Assembly: GCA_023055355.1 (NCBI GenBank)
Contig: JALJCS010000015.1
Coordinates: 15,792,501-15,856,500 of the forward strand
DNA: 64,000 nucleotides
Reading direction: 5' to 3'
Source of the DNA: Agelaius tricolor
Lineage: Eukaryota > Chordata > Aves > Passeriformes > Icteridae
Of the stretch, positions 27,388 to 39,834 are shown in pieces. Made by a program: the position numbers and the translations under genes. The notes below the pieces were generated by a model that worked only from the letters and a program-made list of their open reading frames with translations, ran no database searches and was not told where the DNA came from. How positions within the stretch are numbered: position 1 is the first letter of the stretch; the number at the start of each line of letters is the position of its first letter.

Positions 27388-30300
27388 ACCCAGAAAATGC
27401 CCCTCTGGGTGGCTGTACTAAGAGACTGTGTGTCTGTGGCTGTTACAGGTGGAGGAAGCTCCTAGAGCTCAGGTGGCACTAGGCTGAAAATGACTTCAAG
27501 GTAATCTGTGAGATAAATTGTATTTTAGTGTTTAATGCCTTACATACACTGAGACACCTGAAGTGTGCTTTGGATCATATAATCTCGATTACTTTTACCC
27601 AGTGTATGACAGTGATTTGCTAACAAGATGGGCAACAGGGTAAAAGCATGGGCTGCTTCCTTTCAAGATTTTGTTTTGATTTTAGAAAGAAAAGTAATTT
27701 TTTAAAAAATGGTGAACTGGTAAATGAGATATTTGAAGCTTTATTGTATTTAAAAAACAAACAAAACAGGGAAAAGAGACTCGAGTAGAGAGGGGGAAAA
27801 AAAGCAGTGTGCATGAGAGTAGCTGTCTAAAATTCTATGATCTGCGTTAAGCAGCAGGTCAGATTAGATGTTCACAAATAGCCTCTTTGGGCCTCAACAA
27901 CTATAAATTTTTGAAGCACAGTGCAGGCTCCCCAGCACTGCAATTTCATTCTGACCTGAAGGGGTGAAAGGGTGAAGCCTCAGTGCCCCTTCCCTGAGCC
28001 TGAGCCTGAATGGTTTCTGGGCTGAGCTGACTCCCTAACTCCTGGCACAGCAGCAGAATTCCATCTATTCCATCTTCTGGGCAGTGGCCACTCAGTGAAT
28101 TCCAGCCCATAACGAGGAGGGGAGGTCTCAGTCCCTGGCCTGGGCTCCATGAGCTGTTTCCTTGTTGATGGTAAATAATATATTTAAGCAGACTTTCAGC
28201 ATTTCCCCTCTTGCAGTGTTTCCAGCTACTGAAAAACTCCTACAGGAGAATTCTTCTCACCTCTGTAATTTCTTTGTTTTTCTGGCCATGCCAAAAATCA
28301 GACATCAGCTTAGTCCTGTGCCATTACTGGTTTCAAGAGAAAGATCCTCAGTTTCACCTCTGCATTTCCTGCAGTCATTCAGTCACACTTTCTAGCTTGC
28401 TGGTATTTAGGCTGTGCTTAAACAGTTGGGGCAGAAGGACTTTTTCAGAAGGAATGGTTTTGCTCTTCTAAGCATCTCACTCTTCTATGTGAAATTGTAT
28501 GTAGCAGCAAGATCCTATCTTGACAGTATAAAATATTAACTGGCTGGAAGCTGTAGGAATGAGGTCTTTAATGCCATCCAGAGATGCTGCTCCAAGAGAG
28601 AAATCACTCACTTGAGTGGTAACAGTTTTGTGCCACTTTGTGACATAGAAGTTGGAAAAAATAAACAGAGGTTGGGACTCAGGACCCCATTAACAATTTC
28701 TGATGTGTTTAAGCAGAGCTGAGGCTGCTGTCTTGACCTTAGTACTGAGAAGAGCAAATAAAAGTAAAGATTAAAGACATTGTTCAGGAGAAAGCAGGAC
28801 TTTGACTGGTTGGTTCTAGGTCTGTAGTTCTTTCTCCAAGTTTGAAACAAAAGCTGTTTGGTTTGTCTTTCATGGGACAGGTGAGGTTAGGGTTTCTCTG
28901 ATGATCTGGCAGCTCGGTCTATTACGTATTTTTTTTCAACCAAATTATTTTGTGTAATAACTATAATGTTAATGGAACTATATGTTATGGTTGAGTTAAG
29001 GTTTGTCAGTTTGAAAATAAACGTCTTGGCTGCTTTTCGACATTTGCCTCTCAGCATCACTCCGTTAACCTGTCACACACTGTAATTTCATTAAAACCAT
29101 CATTTAATTGTAACTTAATGTACAGCTATCTTTTATAGAAGGGCTTTACATACTGCCTGAATAATTCCAATAGAAATTTTCAACTGATATGATTGAAATG
29201 ATATGAAACACAAAATGCCCTCCAAACCCCTGTTTATGAATTCAGTGCTGAGAAATAAGATACAACAGCCACATTACTGTGCCACTGTAACAAGGAGACA
29301 CTTTTTCAAATTATTATAAAGGACAGAATAAGGATTTAGGTGTCTATGTATGTATCTTTGTCTGTGCCTTGTATACCTGCAGCACTGAGATGTGCTTTGG
29401 AGGAGTTTCCATTATTAAAAGGACAATGCACGCAGTGTAAGCTCTATATAACTGAAGGAAGAATTAAAATCTACATGCTAATAGCTTTAGTGCCAGTCAC
29501 AAATAGACTTGTACTTCACATATGAGATACATAAAGCTTAGTTCAAAATAAATTCTGGGTAACATTCAACCTGATTGAATCTTCGGAAGCTGTGTTCATG
29601 TATTTGTTCAACTTGCACTCAAAAGCTTTTAAACGGAATATCACTTTTTTATATTATTCATGATAATGTAATTCCTGCCTTTAATCTCTTCAGAATTTCA
29701 TGTTAAGTCATGATATGCAGTTCAGGGAAATTTGGATCATCCATTAATCATGGTATCTGTACTTTTGTGTGCCTGCTTTTGTCCATCTCTTGAATCAGTC
29801 ACTTGGCAGCAGCAGAGATCTGGGGATAGTCCAAGATGTTTGACTGAAGAGGCCTCGCTATTAAACCTGTTTCTTGCTGCAGAATGTATGGATTTCTGTC
29901 ATGTGTGGCATGCTGAAAGTGATAGAAATCTTAGCATAATCATTAAATATGATCCTCTCAGCGTTTCCACTGGAATCATAGGCATGGACAAGGATATTAA
30001 ATGATGACATATGTTTAGTAGAATAATTAGCTAAAAACACCTGGGCTAATACAAAAGAACATGAGACAAAATGTTGTAGTCAAGTATTCTCTTGTAATTA
30101 AAAATTTTCCACCGATCTGCATACACCAAGGGACTGAATCAAGATTTCATAAACAATCTAAATCTGGTATTTTCTAAAATTTAAGTGTTTTGTTTTATTC
30201 TTTTATTATTTTAATATTCAGTGGATGTAGGAAGATGGAAGGAAGGATTGAAAGCCTTAGAGTTATCAGCTGTGTTTGGATTATTTTCTTTGAAGTACTG

Positions 30301-30470
30301 ATATTATCCTTTGAACTAAACTAATCACTTCCAACTATATGAAGAGGTTGCTCTTTCTTTCTCAGCAAGCCAAATATGTCATTAGTGACATATATTAAAT
30401 TGATCTTTAAAATATTTGTGAAATGTGTGGAAACTGAATTGTGTATTCTTTTCAGTTTTTAAAATCTGAT
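27388..30470. other. AT-rich non-coding DNA, no gene recognised
   Basis: Unique sequence; 27900-28150 is slightly GC-richer with no recognised content. Short open frames on both strands (60-90 codons) overlap one another and show no family features. Confidence 0.5.
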
Positions 30471-30683
30471 TTCTTTTTCCTGGACTCACTCTGACCTTTT
30501 CTTATTTTGTCCTGTCTTCTCTCTCAGCTCCTTTCTGTTCCCATCCTAAGTTTACCTCTTTCAACTTCAATCTTCTACACATTTTGTTTCACTCTTCTTT
30601 CCCATAAAACTTTTTCTTCTGATTTTCTTTTACTCTACCTTTTTTTTTTCTTTTTCTTTTTTTTTTTTTTTTTTTTTTTTTTT
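30471..30683 (+). repeat. Long pyrimidine-rich tract ending in T27
   Basis: About 210 bp of the plus strand is dominated by C and T, made of CTTTTCTT, TCTTCTCTCTC and TTTCACTC words. It passes through T9-C-T5-C and ends in 27 uninterrupted T at 30657-30683. Such tracts may arise by expansion or be poly(A) tails of retroposons inserted in the opposite sense. A plus-strand frame (30507-30731) encoding a run of phenylalanines is an artefact of this tract. Confidence 0.8.
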
Positions 30684-32472
30684 GGCCACAGCTGTGATTT
30701 CCTGAACTTAATATTAGAGTGGTGGGAGTGAGCTCCTGCTTTTCCCACCCTGTCTATTCAGTCACTTCAGCAAGCTGCATCTCTAAAGTATCAATGTGCT
30801 CTGTGCCTGCAGTGCTGGGCTGGAACTGGTGACTTATGAGGTCCTTCTCTGCCTTGGGGATTTGGAGGTTTCCCAGAAAACGCTTGAAAGAATTTTTTGA
30901 AACTTCTGAATGTAATGTATTTTTCCCTCGTTGGCTCTTTGGAAATTCTGAAAGCACGTTTGCTGGACTTTCCCACGTAAGCTGTGCCCCACATGGACAT
31001 CTGTAACAGGAAACCTCAGGGAGAACAATTAGAGCTTGCTGAAGTTATTAGCAACTGTACTGTGCCTGAAATGGGAAGTGCCAGACACCCTGAACTACAG
31101 ACTGTGTCACAATCATCACCATAAGTAACAAATTTTAATTTAAGGGATGGATAAAAATTATCCTGTTGAGTCTTTGGTCCTGGAAGTCTGTTTATGCCTG
31201 TTCTGGGTGGCTGACTGTGAAAACACTTGTGTGTGTGCCATGTTATTTTTCTGAGAGAATGGTTGGAGCTAAAAATGTATTTTTAAAAGAAGAGAAATAA
31301 TCAGGTTTTTTTTTTTTTTTTTTCTGTGCTCAGGCATGTAACTGAAACAGCATGTGGAGTTTTAGCAGTCAGGTTTCTGACTGAATCAAATGTCTAAAGT
31401 TTGGGCTCAGTGTATGCTGTTGGGAACAAAAAATTATTTGAAATATAAGCATCTGTTATAGTCATGATCTTTATGCACTGCAACAGACCTAATAGCTGAA
31501 TTGCTGTGTGCTCTCTGATATTAAAGGAAAAATGTGCTTTTAACCAGGGTTTTAGTGAAAGCAGATGAGGCTATGGAGGCACAATGGGAATGATTATGAA
31601 AGACACAGAGACCCCTATTTGTTGTGGTAACAAAGCTGTATGTAAATTTTGCTTTTCATTAAGGCAAAATTAGTTTAACCCCAGTTGTACAAAGGTTACT
31701 GTTTTCTACTATTTAGACAAACAACTTCCTACTGTAAATTGTGTTGTGATTTATATGAATTTACCCAGTCACAGAGGTTTCTGTGCAGCAAATATATCTT
31801 CCACTCAATCATAATAAGAACTTTCAAAGTAGTTGTGAATACATTTCTATAATTATACTCAGATTTTGATGAAGTCTATTATTGCAGGAATTCACTTCAA
31901 ATATTCAGTTATTCAAACAAGGAAAATGACTTCTCTGCTTGGATTTTAAACCTTTAATAGTAAACAGAAAAGCAGCTGGGAGGCCTTGAATTTCAGGCAC
32001 GCAGTGCAGGCAGCACAGTGACACAGTTCACCTGCTGGTGGGCAAGGAGTGCAGTTGGAAATGGCTGCACATGAAATTACAGCCCTTGTGTTTGTGTTTA
32101 CAGACTGAGCACACTCACTCCCATTCTCCTGTTTGCCCCAGCCCCGTGACACTGAGCACTGGGTGTGTTGGAATGCAGGTTTCAGGCTCTGAAGCAAGTT
32201 CATATCAAATATGCATAGGAAGTCTACTTTTATTTTGAATTGGTGACTACTAATTGGACAATTGTGTGTGGATAATGATGTGAGGCCATATATGTATAGA
32301 TATGCCTTTAATTTGTGTTTAGGTTTCTTTTGTATGAATTTAAACTGTAAAATATCCACTGGTCTTAGTAAAGAAGACAGAAGTAATGTTGTCACTCCTG
32401 CCTAATGACAGGACAAGAAGAAATGGATGAGAAATGAATCACAAAATTTCATTTCAACATTGAAACCAACTT
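30684..32472. other. Non-coding DNA, includes T18 run; no gene recognised
   Basis: Immediately right of the T27 tract three overlapping minus-strand frames (60-70 codons, 30754-31028) are open; I do not recognise the products. A run of 18 T sits at 31306-31323. The minus frame 31946-32395 is the longest outside the GC-rich repeat region apart from one of equal size at 44.8 kb. It has no recognised domain, and its length is what chance allows. Confidence 0.45.
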
Positions 32473-32662
32473 TTTATTTTGAGGGTGATAAAGCACTACA
32501 CCAGTTTGTCTGGGCAGGCTGTGGATTCTCTGTTCCTGGAGTTACTCAGAACCAAACTGGGCATGGTCCTGAGCAACCTGCTCCAGTGCCCCTGCTCTGA
32601 GCTCTGTGGGCTGAATGATCTCCAGAGGTGTCTTCCAACCTCAGCTGTTCTGTGACTCTGAA
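32473..32662 (+). mobile_element. CR1 LINE fragment, 3' end, forward
   Basis: In order: GAGGGTGATAAAGCACTACA, a GGCAGGCTGTGGA block, TTCCTGGAGTTACTCA, a GTCCTGAGCAACCTGCTC block, then a GAATGATCTCCAGAGG block, TCTTCCAACCTCAGC and TGTTCTGTGACTCTG. This is the CR1 ORF2 end and 3' tail in sense orientation. A gap or divergence lies around the normal GGGGTTGGACTAG segment, which reads GCTCTGTGGGCTG here. It is about 190 bp, truncated and inactive. Confidence 0.87.
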
Positions 32663-33224
32663 ATTCAGAAAGTTGTCTATTTATCTACCCAAATCACTGA
32701 AAAGTGGGTTACATCCAGTATCATGTTGCTGCCTATTGTGACACCAGCAATAGTTCCACTTCAACTGCTTCTTTAGATCACTCTCATAAGGATGCTGCAC
32801 CTACATTAAATAAATGAACTTGAAGAATATTCTTATTTCTCAGTTAGCCTCTCCCCACAGTATTGCTTATTTGCAGGCAGTTCAGTACAGTCATCATCAA
32901 GTTTGTCCAAGCTATATACAATCTTTCTAAAAGAATTTACATTTTTGTTGAGGCAGCTGTCAGTGAATTACAGTGAGCCACATCTTTTGGGACAGCAGGA
33001 TAAATGCCTCTAAGAAACTAAACTGCACTAAAGAGAGGGGCAGATTTCAGCAAGCAAAGATGTTTTCATGATTAAATATGTATTGTGCTAATCTGAGCCT
33101 TAGAACAATTCTCGTGTTTCAATTTCGTCACAATGAATTGTGGTATCTGCTGTGAAAACTGTTGCTATTGGATTTAAAATACTCATCTATTTTAGATATC
33201 TGGGGTTAGCTAAAGGCTAAATTC

Positions 33225-33332
33225 ACAGATATTCTTTGTGACCTTGGTCAAGTCAGTTTTCCCACGATAAAATTATGGTGGTATTTACTGAAGTTCTCTG
33301 AGTGTTGTTAAGAACAGTTCAAAGCTGCTTAA
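33225..33332 (+). mobile_element. MIR-like core-SINE, ancient
   Basis: The segment TTTGTGACCTTGGTCAAGTC matches the diagnostic MIR stretch around the tRNA-unrelated core. It is followed, after an apparent deletion of about 20 bp, by TCAGTTTTCCCACGATAAAA (compare the MIR 'cagtttcctcatctgtaaaatgg' region). Next come GTGTTGTTAAGAAC and a TTCAAAGCTGCTTAATG block in the expected order. MIRs are tRNA-derived SINEs that were active before the amniote radiation, so a readable copy in a bird is old. The call rests on the ordered anchors, and the divergence is high. Confidence 0.6.
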
Positions 33333-33440
33333 TGAACCTCAGGTCCTGCATTTGTCTGCAGTGTTGTGGAAGGTTCATAAATAGGCCAACAAGTGTCTGC
33401 TTATATCCAAGAGAACTTAGGATGTGGAAAACTGGATAAT

Positions 33441-33480
33441 TGTGATCTATTTCTCCAATTTGTGATCAATTTCTTCAATT
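33441..33480. repeat. Tandem duplication, 20-bp unit x2
   Basis: TGTGATCTATTTCTCCAATT is followed directly by TGTGATCAATTTCTTCAATT, with two differences in 20 bases. Confidence 0.85.
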
Positions 33481-35040
33481 AGGATGTTTCTTTTTTGTTT
33501 GAGATCTTATGGAACTTTCTGAGTCGGTTCTTTTTGAAAGGCTGAACTTAAGCTATGTGAGGAGTGGCCATCTAACTAAACCTCCACACTCCATGCTCGT
33601 GCTTTTCACAATTAAGAGTGCTCATCTTTGTTATATTTTTTAAATCTGGAAAATTTGGTTTGTTTGACCTTCCTTGTTTTTTTTTAGTATTTTGCAAAAA
33701 CATGTTGATTGGTCCTTTATTTCCTTGGCACATTCACTATGGGATGCTGAATTTTAGAAAGTGAATTTTGATGGCATCACCAAATGTTGTTGTGCTGCTG
33801 CATGTGATTTCTTGGACTGGCACAGAGCCAGTTGTTTTGCTAAGTTGTAGATATTATTTTCAAAACAGCAAGATTTCTTTGTGGCATTTCAGAGTAATGG
33901 TGTAACTTAACACATTTGTGTTTATAATTTGACAAGCTTGGAAACATTAAACATTAGAGTTATTAAATAAGAGAGGAGACATTTGGAGATGTTTTCATAA
34001 TGTTTTCTGACAGCATTATAATGAAGCCAAATCTAGAAGTATCTTAGTATCATAGATTTTTATTGCAATGAAGAGTCAAGAGAAAGAAATATGACATTGT
34101 TGTTATTGACTACAATGCATAATAAAGAAATAAATTATGCTAAATTTTTCTGCTTTCTAAATCAAGCATATGTTATCAGGACATGTTACTGAAACATGGG
34201 AAAAGGTGGTGATGGAAATAATGCCAATAATCCCATTTTTCATTCCATGATATGCGATAGCATTTAATTTTATTTAACACTTCACGTTATTTACAGCAGG
34301 ATATTTGTTACCTTGAGAGAGTTTTTTTATATAAAGTACAGAGAACTGTGATGGCAAGAAAAAACCCAAACAAAAAAATGTTGGGTAGCACAACTCCATG
34401 AGGCAGAGGTCCAGCCAAACCCTGGCTATTAATCATCACCGTCCATTATTTACAGAGGATTCATTCATTGTTCCATAAAGGTATCTAGAGGGTCAATTAG
34501 AGACAACATGCAGGATTTTTCAAAGACACAAGAGGGTCAATTAGGCCCTTCTTGTAATTTTCTGCTTTAACAGCAAATGCCAGCCTATCCTGCAGCAGAT
34601 ACAGTGGAGGTTAGAATTAAATAGTGAGGATGGGGTTTTTTTTTTTAAGCTGTTACTTTGCAGCTGGTTTGAATTGGAGTCTTGTCAATCCTTGATCAAA
34701 ACAAAAGAAAAAAATTATCACTGACTTGATGAGAAGCACAGATTTGGTTTTGAGTCAAAGTACTGGAAGTGCCCAGGAAATATCTGAGATAAAACACTCT
34801 GTACTTATCACAGAAGTGAATAATTTCTCTGGAAGTACAACCAGATACAAATAATATTGCTAAATACTCCTGTTTAAAATTTAAAAGCATTTGAGGCAGA
34901 ATACTGTTTGTAATCATTTTGGTGTCAACTGTTCACTTAAAGCTCCAAATCAATAATAGATAGGAGATTTTAATATAAAAAACTGCAGTGGCATTCAGTC
35001 AGGCATAGGAAGTTCTTCTAGAATAGAAAGGAATTAAAAC
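33481..35040. other. AT-rich non-coding DNA, no gene recognised
   Basis: AT-rich unique sequence. The only structure is a 14-bp direct repeat, AGAGGGTCAATTAG, at 34487 and again at 34531 (44-bp period). Confidence 0.55.
34487..34544. repeat. Direct repeat pair, 14 bp, 44-bp period
   Basis: AGAGGGTCAATTAG is present twice without mismatch, separated by 30 bases of unrelated sequence. It may be the remains of an older tandem duplication. Confidence 0.7.
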
Positions 35041-35110
35041 ATATATATATATATATATATGCACACATACTTATTTTTAAATTCACAGACATATACACAC
35101 ACACACACAC
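35041..35110. repeat. Compound microsatellite (AT)10 ... (AC)8
   Basis: Ten AT units at 35041-35060 are followed by GCACACATAC, an AT-rich spacer, and eight AC units at 35095-35110. This is a typical length-variable locus. Confidence 0.92.
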
Positions 35111-38100
35111 CCTAAAACTCTTCCAAACTAGCAAGACATTTTAATGAAATCACCTGCCTTAGCTGAGGACAGAACAGGTTTCCAGCAGATTTAAGGCTCC
35201 TATGAACATGTGTAACATATGTACAGTAGCTGTATTGAAGTTATTTTTCTTTCAATTCCTCTTTCCATGAGAAATGGTTGTTAGTTGGCATTCTCTTCTA
35301 CGTGGGTCTGAAAATCCTGGACTATTTTTTTTTTCCCTCTAAACTTTCATTTAATTACATTGCCACTGTTTTTAATGCTGCTTAAGTCTGTTTTAACAGA
35401 AAGTGGCCCCTATAACTATGGTGTGTTAGCCTTGTAAAGATTTTTATCTTTACAAAGGGAATTTTTGGAATGCCTGAGTATTTGATGGGCTCCTGTGAGA
35501 GTAAATCTCTGAGTGTGCTGCATCAGTTTGATCCTCATCGTCCTCTGAAACCCCCTATTCTCTGCAGGGTTTCAGCAGAGAGTTCTAACTAATGACTCAG
35601 GGCCAAATTCTGCCCTTCCATGCAGGCCTGTAATTCTCCCTGATTCCAGAGGGACTGGTGTGAGCATATCAGAGAGCACAATTTCATTCGTAGTGTGTGA
35701 AATTATGGCACAAATGGACAAAAGAATCTCATGCACATTCATCTTAGTGACCCCAAGCACGCAGGAGCGTGATACCAATCCACCTCCTTTCCTCTGTGCT
35801 GAGTTTGTGCTGCTTCTTGTAGATCACCCTAATTCTTCAGCTGTCACTTGGGTCTACATTTTTTATATTGTTCTGTCTTCAGAAGTTTGTTGTTACGGTG
35901 CTTCAGTGAAATTAGTGACATTGAAATGAATGTTTCTTTAAGTAGCATTAGTAACAGGCACTTGTAAAAGCTGGTTTTTTTCTTTCCCTGGGAAATGATG
36001 GTACATGAGCAGTGTTGTTCATATTCCACAGGGAATTAGTTTGCAAAGAGAGAAGACAAAGACAGATGTGTGAGTGCATGTCTGGGAAGTGGTTTAATGC
36101 ATCCAGACACACAGAGAGAGCAGAGGTGGGCTGGCATCACACTTGTGCTCTGTGACAAATGGGAGGAGGTCTCTTGCCCACATGTGAACACAACAGGTCT
36201 CTCCTCTTGGCATCAGTCTGCCTCTCATTCTGCTCTCAGATTTTACAGATTTTACTTTTCAGCATTGTCCCTTTCAGATTCTTTATGCAAGAAATCAGTT
36301 AATTAATTTTAAACATTTTTTTATGCTTTTAAAGTTTTAAAATCTTTTCCAGTTTTTATATTATGTCCTTCCACTTTGAAGTTTTGTGATTATTTTACTG
36401 TTCCGTTTTCAGGAGCAGAGCTAGCCTTGTTCTGTGGATGTAAAAATATGGGAGGTAACTCAGTGAGCTTTGGTGGGGTTTTACACATCTTCATTACTGA
36501 AATACAGTTCCAGATCATAGATGGGCACCAAATTTGCTTGTAATCCACTGTTTGTACTCAGGACCTTCCACTTTTTGCATTTTCCTTGTGGGAATTTGTG
36601 TCATGTCTGAAAACTCTGCACTGGTGGTATTGTGTTTCTTGAACTGGCTGCTTATTAGGCCTTTGCATATTTGGTTTTGATTTGGGATGTATTGGCTGCT
36701 TCCCCCTTCTGTCTCAGCCCTTGGCAGATAGATTTATCTTCTGGAGCAGTGTTATGGAAGAATTAACGTTCCCAAAACATGTGTTCAGGGACTTTCTTTG
36801 CTTCCTGACAACTCTATCCAATGGACCTTAGTATTTTTTTTTTGCTTTGATTAGTACTGTTTTTCACCAAAATCAAGCTGGTTTAGGTGTATCTGAGGAA
36901 TCTCTGATACCTCCAGTGTTACACAGAATTGACTGGTGTTTGTGTCTGGCCTATTTTTAATTTAGTAACTTTAATTTCTTGGCATGCTGCCACTCATGCT
37001 CTAGGTTTCAAGCATCTGACTTAGTCAAACCTTGAATCTCTGCTTTCATTTCAGATTTTAAAAGACATCTTGGTGCTGTAGCACAAAGCCTATCATTTAT
37101 ATCTCCCACAATGGTTTTAGTATCCACTTTAGTTTTGGATTCTGCTCAAGACAGAGCAGAATTTATATTGCAGCTCATGCAGCAATTTCATATAATGAAT
37201 TGTGTTGTTTATAAAAATTCCTGTTTTCAAATTGTCTGGTAAGTCTTCAGAAAGCTCATCACTTACCCAGAGTTGTTTCTGAAGCTATTTGTGGAATCAC
37301 CATGATAGTCTGGGGAAATCTAATTTATAATTTTGAACATATAATTTATACATCACTCTGCCAAAGCTTTCTTTAAAATCTGTTTTCAGATATGAATTGG
37401 GATGATTGGTGATATTAATTTTGCTTTTTTAACCTGAAACTGTAGTTGAACACATAATCCACAGTGATTTATTTTTACATAATATTCCATTTTCCTATTT
37501 GTGTAATATCTACAGGCAGATAGTCATTTCCTCAAGCTGGTTCATTAATTAGATTTATTGGATGGATGTCCTTTGTTATTGTTTTGTAACTTATATATTG
37601 ATCTCTATAATGTGAAATTCTCAGTCTTTGCTGTTCACTTGGATAGAAAACTCCCATGAATGTCTGAATTCAAACATGAGGATTTGCACATGCAAACTGT
37701 CCTCAAGGAGCACTTGCACATCTCCACTCACTTGCACAGTTGTGAAGGGTTATAACTTCTCTATGACTCCAACATCCCCATCCCCAGTGTGTTGCTTTTA
37801 AGGACTGTATTGGTATTTTTCTTATTTAGTTGCCAAATCAAAATAAAGATTTAAACCCAAAAGCTTAGTGTGTAGTGATGCTAGAAGAAGGTAAATTGGT
37901 GCAGGGAGATCACTCACAGCTCTTCATAGTCTCTACAAACTTCAGGTGAGCTGGAAATAGAAACCACATCACTTTTATGCCTATTTGGACTATTTATAAA
38001 ACAAGGATCATAATATTGACTCATATTTCTTTCACAAAGGGGAGCCCCTTGAGTAAAGGAAAAGAATTGTCATTCATTAGAGTAACTTCCAATGAACATA

Positions 38101-39567
38101 GGGAAGGTGCCCAGAAATGGCTCATTCCTGGTTCCTTGCTGTGATATTCATGCTTGTGTTCAGTCCTGATGCTTATTTTCCATTTCAGTGAGATGTAACT
38201 CGGTTCTAAAAGAAAGGTAATGAAAAGTATGATTGTGTTCTATACCCACACCTGCAGCAAGCAAAACTCTCAATAGATAATTAATCAATTAATTAATTTC
38301 TTGTGTTGAATTGATTTAGTCCCTCCCAGGGCTTTTCATGTTCCATGTTTTATCCACAGGGAGGTGTTGGGTCTCTTTGGCACATTTTGGCTGCCCATGT
38401 TGTGCTCCTATTTCCCACAGTCTGTCCCTAGTCAAGATATTTTATTTGCTGATTTTAAAAAAGTAACATTGCAAAACTGTTCCATCAGAGCTAGAACTAT
38501 GCAGATAAAAATAAAGAGGATGAAGAGGTACCACTCAACTATTGAGCCTGCTAGAAAACTGAGTTTTTAGCTGCTGCACTAAGCCTTTGTATCCACCCAA
38601 GTGCCCTTCACCAACTATCTGCACGTTGCTGAAATCCTTCACAAACACTTTTTTATGGTCAGATTCAGCCTCTCTGACGTGGGCTGAGAAGCACCATATG
38701 CTTCAGGTAACCTCTCTACAGCAGTTGCCAGTGGGACCACTTTTGTAACTGTTCACCAATGTGAGCAGAGGTTACACAATCTCACCCATGGTGAATAATA
38801 ATGTCAAAGAGCCATTAGCAGTGCAGAGTGACAAAGTGTGGAGAGATCCATCAGCTCATCCCGTGTTTAATGAAACAGAAATGAACATCGTATTGCCCTT
38901 GTTTTCTGTCAGAGTTTCCAGGTCTCCATGAGGCTTATTAATCTTAGGGTGTAATGGAAAGTGTGTTGCTATGTTACTCAGGACAGCAGCCTTTGTGCTT
39001 GCAGGATTGAAGGTGTTATTAGTCTTTGTCTTATTTACATGCTGCACTGGGGTGCGTGCTGCCCGAGCACGGTGCAGAGAGGAGCTCTGCAGTGTTTGTG
39101 GCTTTCTGGAGTGGGTTCTAATGCATGCAGCCAGATGGCTCCATGGCAAGTCCTTTTAACCTGAAGTAATGGTCAGAAAGCCCCTTTGGAGAAACGCTGT
39201 CAACACACAGTACAGACCTTGTATTTGCTGCTACAAAAAATACCAAATAGGTTGGATTTTACTGCACCCCAAAATGAGTGTTTCCACATTTCTGAAGGTG
39301 AGCTGTCAGGCTCACAGAAGTAAAAGAGGAATAGGTAAATGGTATTATTGTAAAATACCAATTTCACTAAGTATATAATAAACTTTCACCATTGCGTTTA
39401 TTCTTTAAATAGAGGGCCAATTTCAAATAAGCTCTGTCAAAAACAATCTTGTGTTTACACTTGAGATCTAGTTACTGTCATTCTTTATTAGCAAGAAAAA
39501 AAACCCCAAAAGCTGTTATTTCTGTTGGGAAAAATTCTAGCTTCCAGGGACAGAAAAATAACCCAAG
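35111..39567. other. AT-rich non-coding DNA, no gene recognised
   Basis: No transposon, RNA or exon was recognised. Short frames occur at 35660-35929 (+) and 38856-39164 (both strands); their products are unfamiliar. An acceptor-like TTATTTTCCATTTCAG at 38173-38188 is followed 28 bases later by AAG/GTAATG. Two of three frames of that interval contain stops, so I do not call an exon. Confidence 0.5.
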
Positions 39568-39834
39568 TTCATAGAATCACAGGTGAACAGAACATCCTGA
39601 GCTGGGAGGGACCCACGGGGATTGCTGAGTGCAGCTCCTGGCCCTGGAGAGGACAATCCCACCCCAGAATCCTGAGAGCGTTTCCCAAATGTTTCCTGAG
39701 CTTTGTCAGGCTTGGGGCTGTGCCTCCTTCCCTGGGGAATCTGTTCCAGGGCTCAGCCACCCTCTGGGGAAAGAACCTTTTCCTGATATCCAGCCAAGCT
39801 GGACCATATGGTGACACTTCATCTGGAATGTGCC
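39568..39834 (-). mobile_element. CR1 LINE fragment with ORF2 tail, inverted
   Basis: The plus strand begins TTCATAGAATCAC (complement of the CR1 terminal repeat) and continues with a GGAGGGACCCACGGGGATTG block and CAGCTCCTGGCCCTGGAGAGG. It ends in a CCTGGGGAATCTGTTCCAGG block and AAGAACCTTTTCCTGATATC. Translated on the minus strand it keeps conserved ORF2 C-terminal words: RKRFFPQRV, WNRFPREGGTAPSL and LQGQELHSA. ORF2 normally encodes endonuclease and reverse transcriptase; only its last 80 residues or so remain. The 82-codon minus frame here is this relic, and a 104-codon plus frame is its shadow. Confidence 0.93.

Noticed and set aside
31946..32395. 149-codon minus-strand ORF
   Set aside because: At this AT content roughly one frame of this length is expected by chance in 64 kb. 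The product has no recognisable domain, and no splice or promoter context supports it.
38173..38222. 28-bp segment between an acceptor-like and a donor-like site
   Set aside because: Two of three frames contain stops and the donor (GTAATG) is weak. Similar pairs occur by chance in pyrimidine-rich DNA.
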